Source of the DNA: Micromonospora sp. WMMD961
GTDB lineage: Bacteria; Actinomycetota; Actinomycetes; Mycobacteriales; Micromonosporaceae
Direction: 5' to 3'
Assembly (NCBI RefSeq): GCF_029626145.1
Contig: NZ_JARUBJ010000002.1
Location: 5,429,501 to 5,493,500 of the forward strand
DNA length: 64,000 bases
The notes beneath the pieces were generated by a model. It saw only the letters and a program-made list of their open reading frames with translations, was not told where the DNA came from and made no database searches. Both the position numbers and the translations under genes were made by a program. Below, in pieces: positions 32,979 to 42,838 of this stretch. The stretch's first letter is position 1; every line of letters starts with the position of its first letter.

Positions 32979-33797
32979 TCAGTCGGCCTGGGCGGCCAGC
33001 TCGCGGGCCCGGTCGCGGGCGGCCTCCAGCGCGGCGAGCAGCGCGGCGCGTACCCCGTGCTTCTCCAGCTCGCGGATCGCGGAGATGGTGGTGCCGGCCG
33101 GCGAGGTGACCGCCTCGCGCAGCTTCACGGGGTGTTCGCCGGAGTCGCGCAGCATCACCGCGGAGCCGATGGCGGTCTGCACGATCAGCTCGTGCGCCAC
33201 CTGCCGGGGCAGCCCGAGCAGGATCCCCGCATCGATCATGGCTTCGACCAGCAGGTAGAAGTAGGCCGGGCCGGAGCCGGAGAGGGCGGTGACCGCGTCC
33301 TGCTGCGACTCGGGCACCCGGATCGTCTGGCCGAGCGGCTTGAACATCTCCTCCGCGAGGGCCAGGTGGGCGCCGGTGGCGTACGCGCCCGCCGAGATCG
33401 CGGTCATCGCCTCGTCGACCAGGGCCGGGGTGTTGGTCATCACCCGGACCACCGGGGTGCCGTCGGGCAGCCGGCGGCTGAAGAAGCTGGTGGGCAGGCC
33501 GGCGCAGAGCGAGATGACGAGCTTGTCGGCCGGCACCTTGGGGCCGATCTCGTCGAGCAGCGCGGCGGCGTCCTGCGGTTTCACCGAGATCGCGAGCACC
33601 GCCGCCTCGTCCACCGCCGTCAGGTTGTCGACCACGCGTACGCCGTAGCGGGCGGTCAACTCCTCGGCGCGGGTCGGCCGGCGGGCGGTTGCCAGCAGTT
33701 TGTCCACGGGCCATCCCGAGCGCAGCAGCCCGGAGAGCATCAGCTCACCGATCTTGCCCGCGCCGATCACCGCTACCGTGTGCACCCCGGCTGACAT
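32979..33797 (-). CDS. proC: Pyrroline-5-carboxylate reductase
   Basis: 272 aa, final step of proline synthesis. NADP motif VAVIGAGKIGELMLSGLL, then ISVKPQDAAALLDEIGP, VVRVMTNTPALVDEAMTAIS and the C-terminal ProC signature region SGSGPAYFYLLVEAMIDAGI with VTSPAGTTISAIRELEKHGV. Start ATG at 33797 has AGGGGG about 10 nt upstream. It is downstream of the phosphofructokinase gene, with a hairpin between, so probably separately expressed. Confidence 0.93.
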   Translation of the reverse strand: MSAGVHTVAVIGAGKIGELMLSGLLRSGWPVDKLLATARRPTRAEELTARYGVRVVDNLTAVDEAAVLAISVKPQDAAALLDEIGPKVPADKLVISLCAGLPTSFFSRRLPDGTPVVRVMTNTPALVDEAMTAISAGAYATGAHLALAEEMFKPLGQTIRVPESQQDAVTALSGSGPAYFYLLVEAMIDAGILLGLPRQVAHELIVQTAIGSAVMLRDSGEHPVKLREAVTSPAGTTISAIRELEKHGVRAALLAALEAARDRARELAAQAD

Positions 33798-33824
33798 CTC
33801 GGTCGTACCCCCTCGCGTCGGGTC

Positions 33825-33858
33825 GCGGCGCGGCGGACCCGCAGGCCCGCCGCGCCGC
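33825..33858 (-). terminator. Hairpin after the phosphofructokinase gene
   Basis: Perfect 12-bp GC arms 33825-33836 and 33847-33858 with a 10-nt loop, starting 11 bp past the pfk stop and ending before proC starts. No T-run. Confidence 0.6.
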
Positions 33859-33868
33859 CGACCGTCGA

Positions 33869-34897
<1,029 letters not shown>

Positions 34898-35055
34898 GAT
34901 CCGTCATCCTCCTGGAGCATCAGGTAAAGCCCGATATGCCCCAGGATATGTGTCAGGTCAGACCATCGGCGCCGTTGCCGGCCCGGGGCGGGCCGTCACA
35001 GCGCACTGTAGTCGGCCCGCAGGTACGGCGACAGCGCGCCCCGGGGCGATCCCGG

Positions 35056-35559
35056 TCAGAAGGTCACCTCGTGGTTCTCGCCGGCCTTCGGTGGCCGGCC
35101 GGTGACCGCGGCCTTCGCGTAGCCGAGGAGGTTGACGACGGTGCTGCTCGGCGAGTCCCAGTACTCGGCGGAGGTGGCGTGCACCTTGATCAGCGTGAGA
35201 CCCGGCGTGTCCAGCCCGTCCGGGAACCAGGCCTTGAGCAGCGGGCTCCACAACTGCTCGGCCCGGGCCCGGTCGAACCCCTCGGTGGCGGTCCCGGAGA
35301 TCGACACCCAGGCGTGGTGCTTCTGGTCGGAAAAGGCGACGTTGACCTCTGGGTTCACCCGGAGCTGACGGACCTTTGCCGAGTCGGTGTAGGCGAAGAA
35401 CCACAGGTCGCCGTCGAACTCGATCTCCTGGAGCCCCATCGGCCGGCTCACCTGCCGCCCGTCCAGAGCGATCGTGGTGAGCATGCAGATCCGTGCGGCC
35501 CGGGCCAGCTCGGTGATCCGGGCGCGGGACTCCGCGGCGCTGGTCGACTCGTTGCTCAT
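35056..35559 (-). CDS. Pyridoxamine 5'-phosphate oxidase-fold general stress protein
   Basis: 167 aa split-barrel flavin or F420-binding protein of the general stress protein 26 type. Conserved: ARICMLTTIALDGRQVSRPM, FDGDLWFFAYTDSAKVRQLR, VNVAFSDQKHHAWVSISGTA and the C-terminal YWDSPSSTVVNLLGYAKAAV. Lacks the signatures of true PdxH. GAGGAG about 7 nt before the ATG. Probable redox role with a flavin or deazaflavin; substrate unknown. 34898-35055 upstream of pfk's start shows nothing else. Confidence 0.85.
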   Translation of the reverse strand: MSNESTSAAESRARITELARAARICMLTTIALDGRQVSRPMGLQEIEFDGDLWFFAYTDSAKVRQLRVNPEVNVAFSDQKHHAWVSISGTATEGFDRARAEQLWSPLLKAWFPDGLDTPGLTLIKVHATSAEYWDSPSSTVVNLLGYAKAAVTGRPPKAGENHEVTF

Positions 35560-35637
35560 GGCAGTCTCCTCCGCTTCGGTTCGCCGAACCGATGCCCGGG
35601 ACAGAACCGGTCAAACCTACGGCGGTACGACCGACGG

Positions 35638-36135
35638 TCAGCGGCTCGTCATCGCCCGCCAGCGGGCCAGATTGTGCCGGGCGTCGACCAGAGCGTCGTG
35701 CCGGGCCGCGTCCGCCTCCGGCAGGGTCGGCCGACCACTGTCGTCCCAGAGCTGTCGCAGCTCCTTGGTGTAGCGGGGGATCTCCCGGGGCAGCGCCGGC
35801 ATCGCACCCCAGAGTTGGGCGAGCACCACGTGGTCGTACGCGGCGTACCAGGCCCACAGCTCCAACTGCTCCCCCGGCCGGTCCCGGATCGGCTCGACCA
35901 GGAAGTCGTACAGGTCGTCGCGGATGCGCTCCCGCGACCGCCAGGCCCGGTCCGCCGGGGAGGGCAACTTGTCCAGCACGTTGCGTCGAACCCAGGGCAC
36001 GGCGCGGGAGTCGTCGAACTCGGTGGAGACCGCGTAGAACTCGCGGCCGTTTTCGTCGACGACACCGATCGAGACGAGGTCGACGGTGGTGCCGTCCTCG
36101 ATGAACTCGCAGTCGTAGAAGTAGCGGTAGACCAT
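35638..36135 (-). CDS. Polyadenylate-specific 3'-exoribonuclease AS
   Basis: 165 aa DEDD-type exoribonuclease, homologous to M. tuberculosis Rv2179c (RNase AS), which trims poly(A) from RNA. Acidic residues are in YFYDCEFIEDGTTVDLVSIG, in WYAAYDHVVLAQLWG and in RHDALVDARHNLARWR. The region AVSTEFDDSRAVPWVRRNVL is also typical. I prefer the ATG at 36135 because a GAGG lies 9 nt upstream; an ATG at 36144 adds three residues. Its position downstream of aroG in the same orientation matches the mycobacterial order. Confidence 0.92.
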   Translation of the reverse strand: MVYRYFYDCEFIEDGTTVDLVSIGVVDENGREFYAVSTEFDDSRAVPWVRRNVLDKLPSPADRAWRSRERIRDDLYDFLVEPIRDRPGEQLELWAWYAAYDHVVLAQLWGAMPALPREIPRYTKELRQLWDDSGRPTLPEADAARHDALVDARHNLARWRAMTSR

Positions 36136-36355
36136 TCCGGCCATCCTCGCCCACCGCCGCGCGACCGTAGCCGGCGGGGGTCCAGCTCGCGACGGTCACG
36201 GAAGTGCTTCGAGGGGTGTACAGCAAGCGACCGGACCGTCATGATCTGATGTGTACCGCTACCGGACGCCGAATCGGTGTCAGTTCACCTTGTCAGGGCC
36301 ATCAGGTTCACCCGGTGAGCGAGTTTGTGGTCCATGACCGGGGAGGGGTTGGGCC

Positions 36356-37048
36356 GTGGAGATGCGCCTGCCGGAGCCGGGTGACGCGCTCACGGGTGTC
36401 GAGATGTTCGCCGGGTTGGAGCCTGAGGTACGCCAGCGTGTCATCGCCGCCGCCGTTCCGCGCACCTACCGCAAGGGCCAGTTGCTCTTCGTGGAGAACG
36501 ACCCGGGTGAGTCGCTGATCGTGCTGCGCCGCGGCGCGGTGGCCGTCTTTCGCACCGCACCGACCGGTGAGCGGGCCGTGTTGTCGGTGATCCGACCACC
36601 GGACGTGCTCGGCGAGGTCTCCCTGCTCGACGCGTCCACCCGGTCCGCATCGGCGGAGGCCATCGAGGACTGCGCGGCGCTCGCACTCTCCCGGGGCGCG
36701 TTCATGGAGCTGGTGCACTCCAACCCCCGCATCCTGGACGCGGTGATGCGCTCGTTGGGCGGGCTGATCCGCCGGCTCACCGAACAGAACGCCGACCATG
36801 TCTTCCTCGACCTGCCCGGCCGGGTGGCCAAGACGCTGGTCCGGTTGGCCGGCGAGAGCCAGGCGCCGATGATCACGATCGAGCTCAACCAGAGTCAGTT
36901 GGCCGAGATGGCCGGCGGCTCCCGGCAGAGCGTCAACCAGGCGATCGGCTCGTTCGCCAGTCGCGGCTGGCTGCGCACCGAGGGGCGTCGGATCGTGGTG
37001 ACCGACGTCGCCGCGCTGCGCCGCCGCGCCGGCATGAACGACCGCTGA
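36356..37048 (+). CDS. Crp/Fnr-family transcriptional regulator
   Basis: 230 aa. Cyclic-nucleotide-binding-type beta barrel about 10-125 (YRKGQLLFVENDPGESLIVL, VLSVIRPPDVLGEVSLLDAS) and a C-terminal winged HTH (IELNQSQLAEMAGGSRQSVN, then QAIGSFASRGWLRTEGRRIV). Near the cAMP phosphate loop it reads GEVSLLDASTRSASAEA, close to but not identical with the consensus RxS loop, so cAMP binding is plausible. GTG start with GGGGAGGGG upstream. It stands 0.4 kb before a gene with a nucleotide cyclase domain, an attractive functional pairing. Confidence 0.9.
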   Translation: MEMRLPEPGDALTGVEMFAGLEPEVRQRVIAAAVPRTYRKGQLLFVENDPGESLIVLRRGAVAVFRTAPTGERAVLSVIRPPDVLGEVSLLDASTRSASAEAIEDCAALALSRGAFMELVHSNPRILDAVMRSLGGLIRRLTEQNADHVFLDLPGRVAKTLVRLAGESQAPMITIELNQSQLAEMAGGSRQSVNQAIGSFASRGWLRTEGRRIVVTDVAALRRRAGMNDR

Positions 37049-37066
37049 CCCGCCCGACACACGCAC

Positions 37067-37104
37067 GACGCGGCCGGGTCACCCGTGGGCGACCCGGCCG
37101 CGTC
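37067..37104. terminator. Bidirectional hairpin terminator
   Basis: Perfect 14-bp arms 37067-37080 and 37091-37104 around a 10-nt loop, with three further pairs possible inside the loop. It lies between the Crp-type gene and the convergent 65-codon gene. Confidence 0.75.
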
Positions 37105-37124
37105 GACGACTCACCGGCGGCGCG

Positions 37125-37322
37125 TCACACCCCGGAGCTGCCCGGCCCGGCCCACTTGTCCGGGCCTGCGCTGTCACCGCCCTTGCCGTGGGACTGCTCG
37201 CTGACGATGCCCTCGGCCTGGAGCGTGGCGAGCGTGGCGGCGTCGACGTCCACCGAATCGCCGGCGGAGTGGCTGACCCCGTTGCCGTCGGTCCAGTCGC
37301 TCTCCAACTTGACGTACACCAT
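37125..37322 (-). CDS. Small hypothetical protein
   Basis: 65 aa. Starts MVYVKLESDWTDGNGVSHSA and continues GDSVDVDAATLATLQAEGIV, a compact acidic fold followed by a Gly/Ser-rich tail. It looks like a small SH3-like or head-fibre-type protein but I do not assign it. GAGGGGG 8 nt before the ATG makes the start secure. It converges on the Crp-type gene with a shared terminator. Confidence 0.65.
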   Translation of the reverse strand: MVYVKLESDWTDGNGVSHSAGDSVDVDAATLATLQAEGIVSEQSHGKGGDSAGPDKWAGPGSSGV

Positions 37323-37474
37323 TGACCTGTCCCCCTCTGGTCGCTGATCGACATGTGGCGGACTGAATGTAGTCCGCTTCCGCCCCGATGGACTGTCCAC
37401 AAGCCAACAGGCCGGTTCCTGACAGCGGCGGGCGCGGGCGATAATTCCCGGCAGGGGACGCCACCGGCGTCGAC

Positions 37475-40400
37475 CTGTTCGCCTCTGGGGGGGGTGTCAT
37501 CGCCGCGCAGTGTGGACGCTGTGGACGTACGGCCGCCGACGGCGACCGCTTCTGCGGTGGCTGCGGGGCCGAGCTGGGCGCTGTCTGCCCGCACTGCCTG
37601 CGCCCACTCGCCTCGGACGTCACGTTCTGCACCTCGTGCGGGTCGCCCCGACCGGGCGCGGACCGGCCCGCGGCAGCCACCCCGCAGGAGGACCGCCGCC
37701 GGGTGAGCGTGCTCTTCGTGGACCTGATCGACTTCACGCCGTACGTCGAGCGGGCCGACCCGGAGCAGGTCCGCGGCATGCAGACCGGGTTCTTCTCCGC
37801 CGCCCGGCGGGTGGTCGGCCAGTACGGCGGGGTGGTCGAAAAGTACATCGGCGACGCGGTGATGGCGCTCTTCGGCGCCCCGATCGCCACCGAGACCGAC
37901 GCGCTGCGCTGCGTACGGGCCGGTCTCGAACTGCAACGGGTGCTCACCCGGTTCGCGCCGACCGGCAGCACCGAGCTGCGGTTCCGGGTCGGGGTGGCCA
38001 CCGGCGAGGCGCTGGTGGACGTGGCCGCCGCCCGCGACGGTGGGCAGGCGATCGTGGCCGGCGACGTGGTGAACACCGCGTCGCGGATGCAGTCCGTCGC
38101 GCCACCCGGCGGGGTGCTGGTCTGTGGCACCACCCACGCGCTCACCAAGGACGCGATCCGCTACGAGGAGCAGCCCCCGGTCACCCTGCGCGGACGGTCG
38201 TCGCCGACCGAGGTGTGGCTGGCCCTGTCCCCGCTGCGTCGCCAGCCCACCGACCGGGAGCCGGACACCACCCCGTTGGTCGACCGGGAACACGAGTTGG
38301 GCATGCTCGTCAACGCGTTGCACCGGTCGCTGCGTGACCGTCGACCACAGGTGGTGACGATCTTCGGCCGGGCCGGCATCGGCAAGAGCCGGCTGTTGCG
38401 GGAGCTCTACCGGCACACCGGCCGGCTGGTCGACGAGCCGCTGACCTGGCGGACCGGGCGGTGCCCACCGTTCGGTGAGAACGTCACCTTCGCCGCCCTC
38501 GCCGACATCGTCAAGTCCGAGGCGGGCATCCTGGACACCGACCCGGCGGGCAGCGCCGCGCAGCGACTGGCCGCCGCCGTGGGCGAGCTGATCGGCCCCG
38601 GCGAGCGGGACCGGGTGGTGGACGCGCTGCGCCCGCTGGTCGGGCTGCCCGGCACGCCACTGCCGGCCGAGGAGGCGGAGTCGGCGTGGCGTCGTTTCCT
38701 GCTGGCGCTGGCCACCCGACGTCCCACCGTGCTGGTCTTCGAGGACCTGCACTGGGCCGACGACGCGATGCTGCGCTTCGTGGAGCTGCTCGGGGCGGCG
38801 GCCCGCGACGTGCCGCTGCTGCTGCTCTGTACCGCCCGCCCGGAGCTGGTCGACCGGGACCCGAGCTGGGCCGGGACGATCACCGGCTCGGTGACCATCA
38901 CCCTGCCACCCCTGCGCGACACCGGCATCGCCGCCCTGTACGCGCACCTGTTCGGCCAGGCGGCGTTCTCCGCCGACATGCTGAGCCCGCTGATCGAGGT
39001 GGCCGGCGGCAACCCGCTCTACGCGCACGAGTACGTGCGGATGCTGATCGAGCAGGGGGCGTTGCGCCAGTCCGGGCGGGGGTGGTCGCTGGACAAGCAC
39101 CTTGAGCTGACCATGCCGGAGAGCGTGCATGCGGTGATCGCCAACCGGGTGGACCTGCTCGACGCCAAGGACCGCGCGGTGCTGCTGGCCGCGTCGGTGG
39201 TCGGGGTGCAGTTCTGGCCCGGCGCGGTCGCCGCCGCGCTCGGGCAGCCGGTCGAGTCGGTCGAGCGCTCGCTGCGCCGACTGGAACAGCGCGACTTCGT
39301 GCACGAGCAGTCCGCGTCGACGATGGCCGGGCAGGCGGAGTTCCGGTTCCGCCATGTCCTGGTGCGTGACGTCTGCTACCAGCGGTTGCCGCGTACCGAG
39401 CGGGTGGCCCGGCACGAGCGGGCCGCGGACTGGCTCGACGCGCTGTCGCACTCCCGCGACACCGACCTGGCCGAGGTGCTCGCCCACCACCGCTGGGCGG
39501 CCCACGAGATCGCCCGCTCGCTCGGCATGGAGGTGCGGCGCTATGCCGGGCCGGCGCGGCAGGCGCTGCACCGGGCGGCCCGCCGGGCGTACGCGCTGCA
39601 CGGGCTGGACGCGGCGGCCAGCCACGCGGGTCGGGCTCTCGGCCTGGCCGACGACGACGACCCAACGGGTCGGCTCCAGTTGGAGTTGTTGAGCACCGAG
39701 ATCTCGTTCTACCGCGACGGCAACGCGTTCCTGTCCGGGGGCGGGGCGGAGCAGGTGCACACGCTCGCCGACCGGTTGCTGTCGCACGGCGACAAGGCCT
39801 GCGCCGCCCGGGCGTGGACGCTGCTCGGCCAGGCCGCCTGGCTTCGGGCCGACCGTGGTGACGCGTTGGCCTGCCTGGACCGCGCGGTGCAGCTGTTCGA
39901 GCCGCTGCCGGACAGTCCGCAGAAGGCGGACGCGTACGCGGAGATGGGCCGGCTGCACATGCTCAACTACGAGCGGGACCCGGCCGTGGCGGCGGCGGAC
40001 ACCGCGGCGGAGATCGCCGAGCGGTTGGGCCTGACCGAGACCCGCACCAACGCGCGGATCACCGCGGCCACGGCCCGTTACCAGTCCGGCGACCGGGTGG
40101 GCCTGGACGAGCTGCACGCGATCGTCGAGTTCGCCCGGGCCGGTCAACTGCTGGCGTTGCCCCGGGCCACCCAGAACCTCGCCTACGCGATCCGCGAGGA
40201 GGGCGACTGGCTGCGGTCCAACGCCCTGCTGTCGGCCGCGCCGGCGCGGACCGCCAGCGGTCAGACATTGACCACCAGCTACTCGGCGGAGGCGATGCGC
40301 GCCTGGTTCGACGGTGACTTCGGTCGGCTCCTCACGGCGGCCGAGGCGTTCGTGGACACGCCCACCGGCAGTTGGGACATGCAGGTGCGCGGGTTGCGCT

Positions 40401-41011
40401 GCTGTCTGCTCGTGCTGCGTGACGACGACGATCCGGACGACCTGGCCGACGCGCTGGACACCGCACGGCGCAGCGGGTTCCACCGGCTGCACTGGACGAT
40501 GCTGAGCATGGCGGCGTTGTGCCGTGCCTTGCAGGGGCGCGAGGCCGAGGCGGCGGAGCTGATCGAGGAACTGGACCGGTGCTGGTCGGCGGTGCCGGCG
40601 TTGGCCAGCGGGGAGTGGATCGCCGCGGCCGCGTACGCCGCAGCTCTGAGCGGTCGGGACGCGGCGGTGCGGGTGCGCACGATGCTCGGCCGGGTCGGGC
40701 ATCGCACGCCCTGGTCGGAGGCGGCGTTGCGGACCGTGACGGCGGCCCTGGCGTCGGCGGACGGCGACCACCGGCGCTCCGCCGAGCTGCACCTGGCCGC
40801 CGCCGAGACCTACGGGCGGATTCCGGACGTGAGCGACCGGGTGCTGGCGTTGGCGTTCGCGGCGGCGGAGCTGACCCGGGCCGGCGATCCGGCGGGCGCC
40901 CGGGAGACCCGCGCCGAGGTACGCACCTTCGCGTTGCGCAACGACGCCCCCGGCCTGCTCGCGCTGGCCGGTCGGCCGATCAGCCCGACCGGGCCGGCGG
41001 TCGCGTGTTGA
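37475..41011 (+). CDS. Zinc ribbon, class III nucleotide cyclase, AAA ATPase and TPR-type regulator
   Basis: About 1,178 aa if it starts at the CTG used here. Residues 13-55 carry four CxxC knuckles (13/16, 27/30, 38/41, 52/55), a double zinc ribbon. The cyclase domain begins near 77 (VSVLFVDLIDFTPYVE, VVEKYIGDAVMALFGAP, GDVVNTASRM) with both metal Asp. An ATPase follows: Walker A IFGRAGIGKSRLLREL, Walker B VLVFEDLHWADDAM, then a long helical region. No ATG, GTG or TTG exists in frame between the stop at 37442 and the zinc ribbon; GTG 37703, with AGGAGG 11 nt upstream, would omit the ribbon. The start is therefore uncertain. Confidence 0.85.
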   Translation: MFASGGGVIAAQCGRCGRTAADGDRFCGGCGAELGAVCPHCLRPLASDVTFCTSCGSPRPGADRPAAATPQEDRRRVSVLFVDLIDFTPYVERADPEQVRGMQTGFFSAARRVVGQYGGVVEKYIGDAVMALFGAPIATETDALRCVRAGLELQRVLTRFAPTGSTELRFRVGVATGEALVDVAAARDGGQAIVAGDVVNTASRMQSVAPPGGVLVCGTTHALTKDAIRYEEQPPVTLRGRSSPTEVWLALSPLRRQPTDREPDTTPLVDREHELGMLVNALHRSLRDRRPQVVTIFGRAGIGKSRLLRELYRHTGRLVDEPLTWRTGRCPPFGENVTFAALADIVKSEAGILDTDPAGSAAQRLAAAVGELIGPGERDRVVDALRPLVGLPGTPLPAEEAESAWRRFLLALATRRPTVLVFEDLHWADDAMLRFVELLGAAARDVPLLLLCTARPELVDRDPSWAGTITGSVTITLPPLRDTGIAALYAHLFGQAAFSADMLSPLIEVAGGNPLYAHEYVRMLIEQGALRQSGRGWSLDKHLELTMPESVHAVIANRVDLLDAKDRAVLLAASVVGVQFWPGAVAAALGQPVESVERSLRRLEQRDFVHEQSASTMAGQAEFRFRHVLVRDVCYQRLPRTERVARHERAADWLDALSHSRDTDLAEVLAHHRWAAHEIARSLGMEVRRYAGPARQALHRAARRAYALHGLDAAASHAGRALGLADDDDPTGRLQLELLSTEISFYRDGNAFLSGGGAEQVHTLADRLLSHGDKACAARAWTLLGQAAWLRADRGDALACLDRAVQLFEPLPDSPQKADAYAEMGRLHMLNYERDPAVAAADTAAEIAERLGLTETRTNARITAATARYQSGDRVGLDELHAIVEFARAGQLLALPRATQNLAYAIREEGDWLRSNALLSAAPARTASGQTLTTSYSAEAMRAWFDGDFGRLLTAAEAFVDTPTGSWDMQVRGLRCCLLVLRDDDDPDDLADALDTARRSGFHRLHWTMLSMAALCRALQGREAEAAELIEELDRCWSAVPALASGEWIAAAAYAAALSGRDAAVRVRTMLGRVGHRTPWSEAALRTVTAALASADGDHRRSAELHLAAAETYGRIPDVSDRVLALAFAAAELTRAGDPAGARETRAEVRTFALRNDAPGLLALAGRPISPTGPAVAC

Positions 41012-41050
41012 GCCGCCTCAGGCAGCTCGGTCGCTGAGCCGCCTCAGGCG
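41009..41050. repeat. Direct repeat spanning two convergent stop codons
   Basis: The 15-mer TGAGCCGCCTCAGGC starts at 41009 and again at 41036. The first copy begins with the TGA of the cyclase gene; the second contains the TCA that is the stop of the acyltransferase gene on the other strand. The second copy continues into a short palindrome (GCCGCCTCAGGCGGC). Confidence 0.7.
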
Positions 41051-41724
41051 GCGACCGGCGTCTTGAGTTTCTGGGCGTAGATGTCGACGTACTCCCGGCC
41101 GGAGAGTTCCATCAACTCGTACATGACCTCGTCGGTGACCGCGCGCTCGACGAACCGGTCGCCGGCCAGGCCGGCGTAGCGGGAGAAGTCCAGGGGCGCG
41201 CCGAAGCGGACCCGCACCTGGCCGACCCGCGGGAGGAGCCGGCCGGGCGGCTGGAGTTCGTCGGCGTTGAGCATCGCCACCGGCACCACCACCGCGCCGC
41301 TCTCCAGGGCCAGCCGGGCCACTCCGGTCTTGCCCCGGTAGAGCCGCCCGTCCGGGGATCGGGTGCCCTCGGGGTAGATGCCGGCCACTCCCTGAGCGCG
41401 CAGCACCCGCAACTGGGTGTCCAGCGCCGCGCGGGCGGCCTGACCGCCGGAGCGGTCCACCGGGATCGTGCCGGTGCCGACGAAGAACATCTTCATCAAC
41501 CGGCCCTTGATCCCCTTGCCGGTGAAGTACTCCGCCTTGGCCACGAAGGTGACCCTCCGCGAAACGATCAACGGGATGAAGATCGAGTCGAAGAAGGAGA
41601 GGTGGTTGCTGGCCAGGATCACCGGGCCGGTCGCCGGCACGTGCTGCAGCCCCTCCACCTGCGGGCGGAAGATCAGCTTGAGCAGCGGACCGAGGAGCAC
41701 GTACTTCAACAGCCAGTAGAGCAC
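41044..41724 (-). CDS. 1-acylglycerol-3-phosphate acyltransferase (PlsC family)
   Basis: 226 aa membrane-associated acyltransferase of phospholipid synthesis. Catalytic HxxxxD motif in ASNHLSFFDSIFIPLIVSRR; second block KMFFVGTGTIPVDRSGG; third GVAGIYPEGTRSPDGRLYRG; fourth VVVPVAMLNADELQPPG. One N-terminal hydrophobic segment (LLKYVLLGPLLKLIF). GTG start with AAAGGA upstream. Its orientation and place after RNase AS match M. tuberculosis Rv2182c. The variable island begins just beyond its start. Confidence 0.92.
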   Translation of the reverse strand: MLYWLLKYVLLGPLLKLIFRPQVEGLQHVPATGPVILASNHLSFFDSIFIPLIVSRRVTFVAKAEYFTGKGIKGRLMKMFFVGTGTIPVDRSGGQAARAALDTQLRVLRAQGVAGIYPEGTRSPDGRLYRGKTGVARLALESGAVVVPVAMLNADELQPPGRLLPRVGQVRVRFGAPLDFSRYAGLAGDRFVERAVTDEVMYELMELSGREYVDIYAQKLKTPVAA

Positions 41725-41846
41725 CGGCGTCCTTTCCCGTGGTGTGCCCGCGACAGCGTCAGGGCCGGGACGCCACCGTCGCCGACGAGCCTACGAAGCG
41801 AGCGCTCCCACCACAACGGACGAAGCCCCGGGCTGACGGTCCGCCG

Positions 41847-42170
41847 TCAGGCGTCCGGCCGCTCCGGCTGAGGAGGACGCCGTCGTCGTTGGATCACAGC
41901 GGCGAGTTCACGCAAAAGGACAACGACAAGTCCGATGCTGGCGGGCACCGCGATCCAGGCACGCCAACCTCCCTCGCCCACGATGCCGGGCAACAGGATC
42001 ACGGTGAAAAGGAGCATGAGCCCCAACACCGACAGCCTTCGCCCCGAGTCGCCCGAGTTCACCATTGCCAGCTCCGCCTGTAGGACTTCTGCCGGCATGA
42101 GGTTCGCGACATGCTTCTGGTCCACTTGCCCAGCCGGTCGTACCGGTAGACCATGCTTCCTCTGGTTCAC
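41847..42170 (-). CDS. Small two-helix membrane protein
   Basis: 107 aa hypothetical. Two hydrophobic segments: VLGLMLLFTVILLPGIVG and AWIAVPASIGLVVVLLREL, with an Arg-rich C-terminal tail (QRRRRPPQPER). Start uncertain: GTG 42170 or ATG 42098. It belongs to the set of small leftward membrane-protein genes downstream of the RHS locus. Function unknown. Confidence 0.55.
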   Translation of the reverse strand: MNQRKHGLPVRPAGQVDQKHVANLMPAEVLQAELAMVNSGDSGRRLSVLGLMLLFTVILLPGIVGEGGWRAWIAVPASIGLVVVLLRELAAVIQRRRRPPQPERPDA

Positions 42171-42212
42171 CCGCTGCCGGCACTGTGCTCGACTACGGAC
42201 TCTGCCCTGTCC

Positions 42213-42791
42213 TCACCCGGCCGCGCCAGCCAGGCCGAAGGGCGTGGCGAGAACCGCCGCGAACAGCAGGTCCCAGGATGACGGCCAACAGAGCCAGCGT
42301 AGGACCCGCACCCGCAGTCGATGGACAGTCGTCTTCTGGCCGGGCAGGCGGGCCAATCGCAGCCGGACCGGCTTCTCCGCCGCGTCACCCGGAAACACGA
42401 TCCAGCCCCAACGATCGGCGACCGCAGCCCGCAACCCGCTCAGGCCAGCGCAGAGCATGGCGAAGGCTACTCCGAACAGGACCACGCCGAACGCCATGTC
42501 GGCCGTCGCCTCCCCGACCATCGGTTCAATCAGGAGTACGACCGCCACGCCCGCTGCACCCCAGGCCACGGCAAGCGTCATCCAGGCGTACGCCCGCTCC
42601 TGACTCCGCAGATTCGCCTCGACGGAGTGCGTGGGCGCCTGGACAGACTCCCGACGCAGGGTGGGCACGTCGTCAGCCAGCGCCGTCAACCAGGCCACCG
42701 GAGCGGCCATCAGGCGCACCACGAAGCTGCCCGGATCAGCCAGCGTCCTCCCGTGCGCCCACTCGTCTGTCAGATCCACCCGCCTCGCCAC
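42213..42791 (-). CDS. Hypothetical membrane protein of the RHS island
   Basis: 192 aa with two clear helices (AYAWMTLAVAWGAAGVAVVL, MAFGVVLFGVAFAMLCAGLS) and a hydrophobic C-terminal end (SSWDLLFAAVLATPFGLAG). The layout, with a charged N-terminal part and a C-terminal amphipathic-hydrophobic end, is loosely like the 153-residue candidate immunity protein at 43683-44144, but sequence similarity is too weak to claim homology. GTG start at 42791. Downstream of the RHS relic, same strand. Confidence 0.6.
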   Translation of the reverse strand: MARRVDLTDEWAHGRTLADPGSFVVRLMAAPVAWLTALADDVPTLRRESVQAPTHSVEANLRSQERAYAWMTLAVAWGAAGVAVVLLIEPMVGEATADMAFGVVLFGVAFAMLCAGLSGLRAAVADRWGWIVFPGDAAEKPVRLRLARLPGQKTTVHRLRVRVLRWLCWPSSWDLLFAAVLATPFGLAGAAG

Positions 42792-42838
42792 CTACTCACC
42801 CTAAATTCGAAGGCTAAGCCACGCGGGTGCGCCTTCGG

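Noticed and set aside
37079..40792. 1,237-codon open frame on the minus strand opposite the cyclase gene
   Set aside because: Composition is low-complexity Arg/Gly/Gln/Pro, with no domain; the plus strand encodes clear cyclase and ATPase motifs.
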